Assembly (NCBI GenBank): GCA_900548515.1
Contig: URKU01000002.1
Span: 1 to 64,000, forward strand
Length of the DNA stretch: 64,000 nucleotides
Direction: 5' to 3'
Origin: an uncultured Collinsella sp.
Lineage (GTDB): Bacteria; Actinomycetota; Coriobacteriia; Coriobacteriales; Coriobacteriaceae
Part shown: positions 31,797 to 41,940 of the stretch, piece by piece
How positions within the stretch are numbered: position 1 is the first letter of the stretch
Layout: every line of letters starts with the position of its first letter
Program-made: the position numbers and the translations under genes
Notes under the pieces: model-generated
What the model saw: the letters and a program-made list of their open reading frames with translations, nothing else
Databases searched by the model: none
What the model was told of the DNA's origin: nothing

Positions 31797-32573
31797 CTAT
31801 TCGCTCGCGGGACGCAGCGATGCCTCCTCAAAATGGAAGGATCGCAAACCGCCTTCCGTTTCGATACACGCGCGACCAAAGCCATCGACGGTTTTAAAGA
31901 TGCCGCGTGCCAGCTCGTCGCCGGCAGGGGAACGGGCGATAACGTGCTCCCCAATCCAATTGAGGTGGGCGATATATTCGTCGTGGACGGGCGCGAGCGG
32001 ACCGGCATCTTCTTCCTTGGCGTTGAGGCGCTCTGCCCAGGCATCTGCAGCGTCTATAACTGCGTGATAGACCTCATCGAGGAGCATGTCGACGGCAGGT
32101 ACGCTCTCGTTGAGATCCGAGAGACCGATTGCCGGCAGGCCGCCATCGGGCACCTCTTGGGGCGCATAGTTCACATTGACGCCAATGCCGCAGACGGCGA
32201 AAGGTTTGCCTTCGTTATCGCGTGCGGCCTCGACCAGAATGCCGCCGAGCTTGCGTCCTCGCGCGACAAGGTCGTTGGGCCATTTAAGGCGAATCTCGTT
32301 TGCAAGACCCTGCTTTTCGAGTGCTTCAAGCACCGCTAGGCCGCTGACGGCGGCTAGACCAGAGAACTTTGCAGGATTAACGCATGGGCGCAGGACAATC
32401 GAAAGCAATAAGTTGCCGACGGTTGAGTCCCACTTGTGCCCGCGCCGGCCGCGTCCTGCTGTTTGAGCCCGGGCGGCAAGTCCTGTGCCGTGCGGCGCTC
32501 CTTGTTTTCCTGCTTCGAGCAGGTCATCGTTGGTCGATCCGGTTACGTCGACCACTGTTAAACGTAAATCCAT
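31797..32573 (-). CDS. birA: Biotin-acetyl-CoA-carboxylase ligase
   Basis: This 258-residue biotin protein ligase attaches biotin to AccB. It has the ATP/biotin signature RAQTAGRGRRGHKWDS, WPNDLVARGRKLGGILVEA and GIGVNVNYAP, then the C-terminal SH3-like domain. The N-terminal DNA-binding domain of E. coli BirA is missing, so this is a group I ligase that should not act as a repressor. It is transcribed away from the fatty-acid operon that encodes its substrate and shares a control region with two operator-like repeats. Confidence 0.92.
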   Translation of the reverse strand: MDLRLTVVDVTGSTNDDLLEAGKQGAPHGTGLAARAQTAGRGRRGHKWDSTVGNLLLSIVLRPCVNPAKFSGLAAVSGLAVLEALEKQGLANEIRLKWPNDLVARGRKLGGILVEAARDNEGKPFAVCGIGVNVNYAPQEVPDGGLPAIGLSDLNESVPAVDMLLDEVYHAVIDAADAWAERLNAKEEDAGPLAPVHDEYIAHLNWIGEHVIARSPAGDELARGIFKTVDGFGRACIETEGGLRSFHFEEASLRPASE

Positions 32574-32667
32574 AACAGCTGGTACCTCCTAAGGTAATAA
32601 GGCAATCGCGTAATGGTGTCGAGAGATAGACACAATGTGAAGCCTTTGTCGCATTTGGACAATTTAA

Positions 32668-32685
32668 TGTTAACACGTCAACAAC
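32668..32685. promoter_or_regulatory. Operator-like repeat 1 in the birA-fabH region
   Basis: TGTTAACACGTCAACAAC is repeated almost exactly 48 bases downstream. The core GTTAACACGTCAAC is a near-palindrome (GTTRACRYGTYAAC). This copy lies just upstream of a TAAAAT box (32689-32694) that could be the fab -10. Confidence 0.6.
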
Positions 32686-32715
32686 GACTAAAATGCGCTA
32701 TCCTCTCTTGGTCGA

Positions 32716-32733
32716 TGTAAACACGTCAACAAC
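32716..32733. promoter_or_regulatory. Operator-like repeat 2 in the birA-fabH region
   Basis: TGTAAACACGTCAACAAC differs from the first copy by one base and lies 17 bases before the fabH start, downstream of the probable -10. Repressor binding at both copies would bracket the promoter. The sequence resembles neither the FapR nor the FabT consensus. Confidence 0.6.
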
Positions 32734-32749
32734 TCAAAGGAGGCTAGTG

Positions 32750-33709
32750 ATGGGTTTCACGATTCTTGGAACAGGCTCGGCGCTTCCTGAGCGCAGTGTT
32801 TCCAATGACGAGCTGTCTGAGTTCCTCGATACCTCGGATGAGTGGATTTTTACCCGCACAGGTATCAAGAGCCGCCACGTCTGTACCACCGAGTCACTTG
32901 ACGACCTTGCCGTAGCGGCGAGCGAGCGGGCACTCCAGGTGTCCGGAATCGACGCGAGCCAGCTGGATCTGATCGTCTGCTCGACGACGACGGGTGACCA
33001 CCTTGTTCCCGCTGAGGCGTGTGCCGTTGCTGAGCGACTAGGAGCGGCGTGCCCTGCCTTCGATGTCTCGGCGGCCTGTGCCGGCTTCGTGTTTGCGCTC
33101 GATGTCGCCGAGGGCTATATCGAGCGCGGTCGTGCCGAGCGCGTGCTTGTAGTTGCTGCCGAGCAGATGACGCGCGCGCTCGACTGGACCGACCGTGCCA
33201 CCTGCGTGCTTTTTGGCGATGGGGCAGGCGCCGCAGTGATTGAAGCTGGGGGAGACAACCCCCTTGCCGTTGAGCTTTCGACGGCGCCCGACGTCGAGAC
33301 GTTGCGCGTTCCCGGTCTGGTCGGTACCTCGCCGTTTATGGCTTCCGCAGATAGCGCGAGCGTGCTGTCCATGAACGGCCGCCGCGTGTTCAAGTTCGGC
33401 GTCAACGCCATCTGCGACACGGTCCATAATCTTGCGATCGATGCGGGCATTTTGGTCGAAGACATCGATCATTTTGTATTCCATCAGGCTAACGAACGAA
33501 TCCTGAGCCAGGCGGTCAAGCGCCTGGGCGTGCCGGACGAGCGCGTGGTTCGCACGTTGCACGAGACCGGCAACATTTCGAGCGCATGCATTCCGTTTGC
33601 CCTCGACCGGCTGGCAAACGCCGGTGCACTTCACACAGGCGACACCATCGCCTTGGTTGGATTTGGCGCCGGTCTGGATATAGGTGGCTATCTGCTTCGT
33701 TGGAAGTAG
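32750..33709 (+). CDS. fabH: 3-oxoacyl-ACP synthase III
   Basis: This 319-residue condensing enzyme starts fatty-acid synthesis by joining an acyl-CoA to malonyl-ACP. The catalytic triad is visible: Cys110 in SAACAGF, His in FHQANERIL and Asn in ETGNISSACIP. The ATG at 32750 has AGGAGG seven bases upstream; an adjacent GTG is also in frame. It is the first gene of the fatty-acid operon and lies behind the paired operator-like repeats. Confidence 0.95.
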   Translation: MGFTILGTGSALPERSVSNDELSEFLDTSDEWIFTRTGIKSRHVCTTESLDDLAVAASERALQVSGIDASQLDLIVCSTTTGDHLVPAEACAVAERLGAACPAFDVSAACAGFVFALDVAEGYIERGRAERVLVVAAEQMTRALDWTDRATCVLFGDGAGAAVIEAGGDNPLAVELSTAPDVETLRVPGLVGTSPFMASADSASVLSMNGRRVFKFGVNAICDTVHNLAIDAGILVEDIDHFVFHQANERILSQAVKRLGVPDERVVRTLHETGNISSACIPFALDRLANAGALHTGDTIALVGFGAGLDIGGYLLRWK

Positions 33710-33761
33710 TCGCACATAGGAAATAAAAACGCCCCTAGGGCACAAACAAAGGAGAACTACC

Positions 33762-33998
33762 ATGGCAGATCAGAAGACCTTCGAGCGCGTTTGCGACGTT
33801 ATCCGCGAGACCGCCGGTCTTGACGATGTCGAGATGAAGCCCGAGTCCACGCTCGAGGAGATTGGTCTCGACAGCCTGGGCACCGTCGAGATCCTCGTTG
33901 CCGTCGAGGACGAGTTTGGCATTCAGCTCGATACCGAGGAGAACCCCAAGACGGTCGGCGAGTTCGCCGATACGGTCGAGGCGGCATTGGAGAAGTAG
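33762..33998 (+). CDS. acpP: Acyl carrier protein
   Basis: This 78-residue acidic carrier holds growing acyl chains on phosphopantetheine at Ser38 (GLDSLG). The four-helix pattern and length are normal. The start has AAAGGAG upstream. It lies 52 bases after fabH and two bases before fabK. Confidence 0.96.
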   Translation: MADQKTFERVCDVIRETAGLDDVEMKPESTLEEIGLDSLGTVEILVAVEDEFGIQLDTEENPKTVGEFADTVEAALEK

Positions 33999-34000
33999 AG

Positions 34001-34945
34001 ATGCTCAAGACTCCTCTCTGCGATCTGCTCGGCATCGAAAAGCCCGTGTTCCAGGGCGGTATGGCCTGGATTGCCGATGCCTCGCTGGCGTCCGCAGTGT
34101 CCGAGGCGGGTGGCTTAGGCATCATCGCGGCCATGAACGCCGACGCCAACTGGCTTCGCGACCAGATTCATGAGCTGCGCGCCAAGACGGATAAGCCCTT
34201 TGGCGTGAACGTCATGCTCATGAGCCCGTTTGCCGACGAGGTTGCACAGGTCGTGATTGACGAGCGAGTGCCGGTCGTCGTGACGGGCGCCGGCAATCCC
34301 GCCAAGTACATGAAGGCGTGGAACGAGGCGGGCATCAAGGTCATCCCGGTCGTTGCCTCGGTGGCGCTGGCGCGCCTCGTGGCACGTCGTGGAGCCACGG
34401 CGGTTGTTGCCGAGGGTACCGAATCGGGCGGCCATATTGGCGAGACCTCGACGATGGCACTGGTGCCGCAGGTCGTCGATGCGGTTGACATTCCCGTCGT
34501 GGCCGCCGGCGGTATTGCCGACGGCCGCGGCGTGGCGGCCGCCTTTATGCTGGGCGCCGAAGGCGTGCAAGTGGGTACGCGCTTTCTGGTCGCAGACGAG
34601 TGCACCGTCTCGGAGCAGTACAAAGAGATGGTCCTGAAGGCCAACGACACTTCAACGCGTGCGACCGGTCGCTCGACGGGACATCCAGTGCGCGCCCTCA
34701 AGAGCCCCTTCACCAACGCCTATGCCAAGAGCGAGGGTTCCGGCGCGAGTGCCGAGGAGCTCGGTGCTATGGGAACCGGTGCGCTGCGTAAGGCCGCCAA
34801 GGACGGCAACTACGAAGAGGGTTCGTTTTTGTGTGGACAGATTGCCGGCATGGTCAACGAGCGCCAGAGCGCACGTGAAATCGTTGACGACCTGGTCGAT
34901 GGCGCCGAGCACGTCCTGAAGGGTGCGTGCGCATGGGTGGCGTAG
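34001..34945 (+). CDS. fabK: Enoyl-ACP reductase II (FMN-dependent)
   Basis: This 314-residue flavoprotein is of the nitronate-monooxygenase fold and reduces enoyl-ACP in the last step of each elongation cycle. It has N-terminal FQGGMAWIADASLASAVSEAGGLG, GTESGGHIGE and the FMN-phosphate part VVAAGGIADGRGVAAA with LGAEGVQVGTRFL. Its place inside a fab operon supports FabK rather than a plain nitronate monooxygenase. No fabI is present in the operon; FabK-type organisms are generally less sensitive to triclosan. The start is two bases after the acpP stop, and the end overlaps fabD. Confidence 0.93.
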   Translation: MLKTPLCDLLGIEKPVFQGGMAWIADASLASAVSEAGGLGIIAAMNADANWLRDQIHELRAKTDKPFGVNVMLMSPFADEVAQVVIDERVPVVVTGAGNPAKYMKAWNEAGIKVIPVVASVALARLVARRGATAVVAEGTESGGHIGETSTMALVPQVVDAVDIPVVAAGGIADGRGVAAAFMLGAEGVQVGTRFLVADECTVSEQYKEMVLKANDTSTRATGRSTGHPVRALKSPFTNAYAKSEGSGASAEELGAMGTGALRKAAKDGNYEEGSFLCGQIAGMVNERQSAREIVDDLVDGAEHVLKGACAWVA

Positions 34946-35859
34946 CGTTTTTGTTTGCCGGCCAGGGTGCCCAGCACCCCGCGATGGGCGTCGACTTGAT
35001 CGAGACATCGCCGGCGGCCGCCGAGGTGTTCGCCATTGCCGACGAGGTGCGCCCGGGGACCAGCGAGCAGTGCCGGAGTGCCTCCAAGGAGGAGCTCTCG
35101 CAGACCGAGAACACGCAGCCGTGCGTGTTCGTTCACGACCTGGCAGCGGCTGCCGCCCTGCGTGAGCGCGGCGTGGTACCTGCCGCCTGTGCGGGATTCT
35201 CGCTGGGCGAGGTCGCCGCGCTCACCTTTGCGGGGGCGTTCGATACGCGAGCGGGCTTTGAGCTCGTGTGCGAGCGCGCGGCGCTGATGGCCGCGGCTGC
35301 CGAGCGCCATCCGGGCGGCATGCGCGCCGTCATCAAGCTCGATGCGGCGCAAGTCGAGGGCCTGGCAAAACAGGCCGGCGAGGACTGCTGGCCAGTCAAC
35401 TACAACAGCCCACAGCAGACGGTTGTGGCCGGAGCGCCCGAGGCGCTGCAGGAGCTCGACGTCCTAGTAAAAGAGGCTGGCGGCCGCGCCATGAAGGTCG
35501 CGGTGTCGGGTGCATTTCATAGCCCCTATATGGCCGAGGCGACCTGTGGCCTTGCCGCATATATTGAGGCCGGTCACGCGCCGTCCCCGTTGCTCATTCC
35601 TGTTTTGGCAAATATGACAGCGGCGCCCTATCCGGCGGATCCCCAGACGGCATCGGATGTCTTGGCCAATCAGGTGAGCCATGCCGTACGCTGGGTCGAT
35701 ACGCTGCATGCTCTGCAGGATCAAGGCATCGACACATTTATTGAGGTCGGCCCCGGCAAAACGCTGTCCGGCCTGGTCAAGCGTACGCTGAGCGACGTTC
35801 GTGTGTATTCGTGCGAGACGGCCGAGCAGGTCGCAGCTATTGCCGACGAGCTCGCATAG
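34933..35859 (+). CDS. fabD: Malonyl-CoA-ACP transacylase
   Basis: This 308-residue enzyme loads malonate onto ACP. The N-terminal FLFAGQGAQ, the nucleophile Ser90 in GFSLGEV and the partner histidine in GAFHSPYM are all present. The ATG at 34933 overlaps the fabK end by 13 bases; a GTG two codons earlier is possible. Tight overlap supports coupled expression with fabK. Confidence 0.94.
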   Translation: MGGVAFLFAGQGAQHPAMGVDLIETSPAAAEVFAIADEVRPGTSEQCRSASKEELSQTENTQPCVFVHDLAAAAALRERGVVPAACAGFSLGEVAALTFAGAFDTRAGFELVCERAALMAAAAERHPGGMRAVIKLDAAQVEGLAKQAGEDCWPVNYNSPQQTVVAGAPEALQELDVLVKEAGGRAMKVAVSGAFHSPYMAEATCGLAAYIEAGHAPSPLLIPVLANMTAAPYPADPQTASDVLANQVSHAVRWVDTLHALQDQGIDTFIEVGPGKTLSGLVKRTLSDVRVYSCETAEQVAAIADELA

Positions 35860-35889
35860 TCCACAGGGCTGTAACCCGAAAGGAATGAC

Positions 35890-36663
35890 ATGGGCAACTT
35901 GAACAATGGCGCGCTCGAGCGCAACGATTCACGTCGCGTGGCACTGGTCACGGGCGGCTCGCGGGGTATCGGCCGCGCCTGCGCTATCGGTCTGGCGGAG
36001 GATGGCTACGATATCGCCGTCGTCTATGCCGGCAGCGTCGATGCGGCGCGCGAGACGTGCGACGCCTGCGAGGCGGCTGGCGCCACGGCGCGCTCATATC
36101 AATGCGACGTGGCCGACCCCGCTGCCGTCAACGCGTGCGTGGAAGCGGTCCTCAACGACTTTGGCTCCATTTGGGCGCTCGTCAACAACGCTGGCATCAC
36201 CCGCGATGGCCTGCTCATGCGCATGGGCGATGACGCCTTCGATCGCGTGCTCGATGTCAATCTTAAAGGAACGTTTAACACGACGCGCGCGCTCACCAAG
36301 ACCTTTATGCGCCAGCGCGGCGGCTGCGTCGTCAACATGAGCTCGGTCGTGGGCCTGATGGGCAATGCTGGGCAAGCCAACTACGCTGCCTCCAAGGCGG
36401 GCGTGATCGGCCTGACCAAGGCGGTGGCGCGCGAGCTTGCGCCCCGCGGCGTACGAGTGAACGCGGTTGCCCCCGGGTTTGTCGAGACGGATATGACGGC
36501 AAAGCTCTCGGAGAAGGTGCGTACGGTAACCGAGGAGCAGATTCCCCTTAAGCGTATGGCGCGCCCCGAGGAGGTGGCCGGCGTGGTGCGCTTTTTGGCG
36601 AGCGATGCGGCTGCCTACATTACGGGTGAGGTCGTGCGCGTCGACGGCGGAATGGCGATGTAG
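35890..36663 (+). CDS. fabG: 3-oxoacyl-ACP reductase
   Basis: This 257-residue short-chain dehydrogenase reduces 3-oxoacyl-ACP with NADPH. It has the nucleotide motif TGGSRGIGRA, NNAG, the catalytic serine in NMSSVVG and the YAASKAG pair (Tyr/Lys), and the late region VAPGFVETDM. A 15-residue polar lead comes before the Rossmann fold. The ATG has AAAGGA upstream. It lies 30 bases after fabD. Confidence 0.94.
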   Translation: MGNLNNGALERNDSRRVALVTGGSRGIGRACAIGLAEDGYDIAVVYAGSVDAARETCDACEAAGATARSYQCDVADPAAVNACVEAVLNDFGSIWALVNNAGITRDGLLMRMGDDAFDRVLDVNLKGTFNTTRALTKTFMRQRGGCVVNMSSVVGLMGNAGQANYAASKAGVIGLTKAVARELAPRGVRVNAVAPGFVETDMTAKLSEKVRTVTEEQIPLKRMARPEEVAGVVRFLASDAAAYITGEVVRVDGGMAM

Positions 36664-36702
36664 AAACCAGGGCCGAAGAACGGCTTGGATGAGGAGACCA
36701 TG

Positions 36703-37950
36703 ATGGAACAGAGAGTTGCAATCACCGGTATCGGTGCCGTGTCGCCGCTCGGCAACACCGCGCTTGCCACCTGGGCGGCAATGTGTGCTGGCACGTGCGG
36801 CATCGGCCCGATCACGCACTTCGATACCGATGCGTTTGCCGTCAAGGTGGCAGCCGAGGTCAAGGGCTTTGACAGCAACGAGTACTTTGGCAAGCGTGAC
36901 GCCAAGCATCTCGACCCCTGCGTTCAGTTTGCGATGGCGGCTTCGGACGAAGCCATGCACGATGCGGGCTTTGATGTCGAAGGCGCCATCGATCGCGAGC
37001 GCCTGGGCGTCTACGTGGGCTCGGGCGTGGGCGGCATGACGACGCTCGTCGACAACGTCCATACGATTGCCGAACGTGGGCCCCGCCGCGCATCGCCCTA
37101 TATGATCGCGATGATGATCCCCAACATGGCATCGGGCAATATCGCAATCCGCCACAAGGCAAAGGGCCCGACCCTGCCCGTGGTGACCGCGTGCGCAACC
37201 TCGGCCCATGCGGTGGGCGAGGCGTTCCGCGCCATCAAGCACGGCTATGCCGACGCGATCCTCGCGGGCGGCGCCGAGGCTGCAATTATCCCCGATGCCG
37301 TTGCGGGCTTTACGTCCTGCCGCGCATTGACCACCAACCCCGATCCCGCGACGGCCTGCCGTCCGTTCGATGCAGACCGCGACGGCTTTGTGATGGGCGA
37401 GGGCGCCTGCGTGCTGGTACTCGAGAGCATGGAACATGCGCAGGCGCGCGGTGCGCACATTTATGCCGAGGTCGTGGGCTACGGCAACACCGATGATGCC
37501 TATCACATCACGAGTCCTGATCCCGAGGCTGCCGGCATTGCCCGCGCGATATCGCTGGCGGTGACCGAGGGCGACGTCAAGCCTTCCGAGGGTCTCTACA
37601 TCAATGCCCACGGCACATCGACCAAGCTCAACGATTCGTCCGAGACGACGGGCATTAAGCGTGCGCTCGGCGAGGACGCGGCGCGCGCCGCGCACGTCTC
37701 GTCGACTAAGTCGATGACCGGCCACATGATCGGTGCCACGGGCGCCATCGAGGTCATGGCCTGCGCCATGGCGCTCGAGCAGGGCGTGGTGCCGCCGACC
37801 ATTAACTACCACACGCCCGATCCCGCCTGCGATCTTGACTACACGCCCAATCGCGCGGTTCGCGCCGACCTTACCTGGGCGCTTTCGACCAACCTGGGCT
37901 TTGGCGGACACAACGCCGCCATCGCGCTGCGTAGATATACGAGGAGCTAG
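36703..37950 (+). CDS. fabF: 3-oxoacyl-ACP synthase II
   Basis: This 415-residue elongating condensing enzyme has active-site Cys164 in VTACATSAHAVGEAF and two histidines in NAHGTSTKLND and GHMIGATGAIE. Thiolase-fold landmarks such as PFDADRDGFVMGEGA are present. I chose the ATG at 36703, six bases after GAGGAG; the ATG one codon earlier is too close to that site. accB follows after three bases. Confidence 0.95.
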   Translation: MEQRVAITGIGAVSPLGNTALATWAAMCAGTCGIGPITHFDTDAFAVKVAAEVKGFDSNEYFGKRDAKHLDPCVQFAMAASDEAMHDAGFDVEGAIDRERLGVYVGSGVGGMTTLVDNVHTIAERGPRRASPYMIAMMIPNMASGNIAIRHKAKGPTLPVVTACATSAHAVGEAFRAIKHGYADAILAGGAEAAIIPDAVAGFTSCRALTTNPDPATACRPFDADRDGFVMGEGACVLVLESMEHAQARGAHIYAEVVGYGNTDDAYHITSPDPEAAGIARAISLAVTEGDVKPSEGLYINAHGTSTKLNDSSETTGIKRALGEDAARAAHVSSTKSMTGHMIGATGAIEVMACAMALEQGVVPPTINYHTPDPACDLDYTPNRAVRADLTWALSTNLGFGGHNAAIALRRYTRS

Positions 37951-37953
37951 AGC

Positions 37954-38427
37954 ATGGATTCCAAAAGACTTGCCGAGATAGCCGATGTTATGGAGGACCG
38001 CGGCCTCACGCGCGTACGCGTTGAGGAGCCCGATGGCACCGCGGTCGAACTCGAGCGCGCGAGCGCCGCACAGCCGGTTGCCGCGCCCATGCCCATGCCG
38101 AGCGCTATGGCCGCTCCAGTTGCAGCTCCCACAGTCGCGCCTGCCGCACCGGAGCCCGCCGCGCAGACACCTGCCGCCGCACCGGAGCCCAAGGGCACCG
38201 AGGTGACCGCTCCCATGGTCGGCGTTTTCTATGCTGCCCCGGCGCCGGGCGACGAGCCGTTTGTGCACGTGGGCTCTAAGGTCAAGGCCGGCGAGACGCT
38301 CTGCATCATCGAGGCCATGAAGGTTCTCAACGAGGTAACGGCAGAGGCAGACGGCGAGGTGCTCGAGATCTGCGTGGCCGACGGCGACCTCGTGGAGTTT
38401 GGCAGCTGCCTCATGAGGATCGGATAG
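37954..38427 (+). CDS. accB: Biotin carboxyl carrier protein of acetyl-CoA carboxylase
   Basis: This 157-residue carrier swings carboxybiotin between AccC and AccDA. The N-terminal 35 residues are the usual BCCP lead (LAEIADVMEDRGLTRVRV), then comes a Pro/Ala-rich linker, then the biotinyl domain with the modified Lys123 in EAMKV. It is the substrate of the divergent birA product. AGGAG lies before the ATG, and its stop abuts the fabZ start region. Confidence 0.95.
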   Translation: MDSKRLAEIADVMEDRGLTRVRVEEPDGTAVELERASAAQPVAAPMPMPSAMAAPVAAPTVAPAAPEPAAQTPAAAPEPKGTEVTAPMVGVFYAAPAPGDEPFVHVGSKVKAGETLCIIEAMKVLNEVTAEADGEVLEICVADGDLVEFGSCLMRIG

Positions 38428-38436
38428 GTGATATCC

Positions 38437-38859
38437 ATGAACAAAGAAGAGCTTAAGGAACTGTTGCCGCATCGCGAGCCGATGCTTTTGCTCGACGAAG
38501 CCGAGCTGGTGGGCGACGAGGCCCACGGCAAGATCACGATTACGGGCGACGAATACTTTTTGCAGGGGCATTTTCCGGGAAACCCGGTGGTCCCCGGCGT
38601 GATCCAGTGCGAGATGCTCGCCCAAAACTGCTGCGTGCTGCTGATGGGCGATGAGGAGGCGCGCGGCGCGACGCCGTTCTACACGAGTCTGGACAAGGTG
38701 CGCTTTAAGCGTCCGGTGCGCCCGGGCGACACGGTGGATCTGGTGTGCTCCATCACGCGTGCGCGCGGGCCGTTCCGCTTTGCGACGGGTACCGCGAGCG
38801 TCAACGGTGAGGTTTGCTGCCGCGCCGATATGTCTTTTGCACTCATGCACGAAAGTTAA
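38437..38859 (+). CDS. fabZ: 3-hydroxyacyl-ACP dehydratase
   Basis: This 140-residue hot-dog-fold dehydratase has LLPHREPMLLLDE at the N terminus, the catalytic histidine in GHFPGNPVVPGV and the glutamate in VIQCEMLAQ. Translation could also begin at the GTG 38428 immediately after the accB stop; I prefer the ATG at 38437. It completes the elongation cycle with FabG, FabK and FabF. Confidence 0.93.
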   Translation: MNKEELKELLPHREPMLLLDEAELVGDEAHGKITITGDEYFLQGHFPGNPVVPGVIQCEMLAQNCCVLLMGDEEARGATPFYTSLDKVRFKRPVRPGDTVDLVCSITRARGPFRFATGTASVNGEVCCRADMSFALMHES

Positions 38860-38869
38860 GGAAGGCTCC

Positions 38870-40199
<1,330 letters not shown>

Positions 40200-40213
<14 letters not shown>

Positions 40214-41924
40214 AAAAGCGAAGACGGTCAACGTCCTCGAGGGGCCGATGACCGAGTCGTGCGCCGAGTTTCCCGCGCGCCACGTGTTTATCAAGTGTCC
40301 GGAGTGCCGCCGCGTGATCGATGAGGCACGCCTGCACGACAACCTCGAGGTCTGCCCTCGTTGCGGCAAACACTTTCGCGTGAGCGGTCGCGCGCGCATG
40401 CGCATGACGGTCGACGAGGGCACGTTTGAGGAATGGGATGCCAATCTGGCGTCGGAGGATTTCCTCTCGTTTCCCAGCTATGCCGACAAGCTTAAGAGCG
40501 TGAGCGAGCGTTCGGGCGAGCGCGATGCCGTTGTGTGCGGCAGGGGCAAAATCTGCGGTTGCGATACGGCGCTCTTCTTTATGGACGCCAACTTTATGAT
40601 GGGCTCGATGGGTTCCGTGGTGGGCGAGAAGATCTGTCGCACATTTGAGCATGCGACCGAGCTGGGATTGCCAGTTGTCGGCTTTACCGTTTCGGGCGGT
40701 GCACGCATGCAAGAGGGCGTGACATCGCTTATGCAGATGGCCAAGATTTCTGCGGCGGTTAGGCGCCACAGTGAGGCGGGCGGCCTGTATATCACGGTGC
40801 TCACCGACCCCACGACCGGCGGCGTAACCGCGAGCTTTGCCATGGAGGGCGATATTATCCTGGCCGAGCCCGATGCCCTGACGGCATTTGCCGGCCCGCG
40901 CGTGATCGAGCAGAACATGCACAAGCGCCTGCCCAAGGGATTCCAGCGCTCCGAGTTTTTGCTGGAGCACGGCTTTTGCGATGCCGTCGTTCCGCGTGGC
41001 GAGATTGCGCTCACGGTGGGCGAGCTGCTGGCGCTGCACGAAGGGCACGTGCCCGGCCTGGGGGCACCGCACGAGATTGTGCATACGGGTCGCCACGGCA
41101 AAAAGTTGGGACACTTGTTCAAGCGCTCGGGCGCACCAAAAACCGCGCTCGAGATTGTCAAACAGACCCGCTCGGCAGATCGCGCCACGGCAGGCGAGAT
41201 GATCTCGCTGGGCCTGGATGGATTTGTGGAGCTGCACGGCGACCGCTACTTTGGCGACGACGCCGCTGTAGTGGCTGGCATTGGCTGGAAAGACGGGCGC
41301 CCCGTAACGGTCATCGCCATCGAGCGCGGCACCACGACCAAAGAGCGCATGCGTCGCAACTTTGGCATGGCACATCCCGAGGGCTACCGCAAAGCGCGTC
41401 GCCTTATGCGCCAGGCCGAAAAGTTTGGTCGACCGGTTCTGTGCCTAGTCGATACTTCGGGCGCGTTTTGCGGCATCGGTGCCGAGGAGCGCGGCCAGGG
41501 CGAGGCGATTGCTCAGAATCTCATGGAGATGAGCGGCCTTAAGACACCGATTGTCTCGGTGGTGACAGGCGAGGGCGGCTCTGGTGGCGCGCTGGCGCTG
41601 TCCGTGGCCGACCGCATCCTGATGCTCTCGAGCTCGGCCTATTCAGTCGTGAGCCCCGAGGCCTGTGCGTCGATCCTGTGGAAGGATACCGAGCGTGCGG
41701 ATGAGGCCGCCGAGGCGCTTAAGCTCACGGCCCCCGATCTGCTGGCGCTCGGCATCATCGACGGCATTGTTGACGATAAGGGCCTGTCGCATGAGGAGAT
41801 CGCCGGTGCCGTCATGTCCTCGGCATTTGATGCCTTCGATACGCTTGGGCAGCTCGACGACGCGACCCTCACAAACCTCCGCTACGAAAAGTACCGCGCA
41901 ATCGGTCGATACCGCACGATGTGA
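40200..41924 (+). CDS. accDA: Acetyl-CoA carboxylase carboxyltransferase, fused beta and alpha subunits
   Basis: This 574-residue protein combines both carboxyltransferase subunits, normally two polypeptides. Residues about 25-285 are AccD-like, with a four-cysteine zinc ribbon (CPECRRVID, then CPRCGKHF) and SGGARMQEG. Residues about 310-570 are AccA-like, with RPVTVIAIERGTTTKERMRRNFG, DTSGAFCGIGAEERGQGEAIA and GEGGSGGALAL. It transfers the carboxyl group from biotin to acetyl-CoA to make malonyl-CoA. The start overlaps accC. Confidence 0.94.
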
Positions 41925-41940
41925 CAAAGGGACAGCCCGC

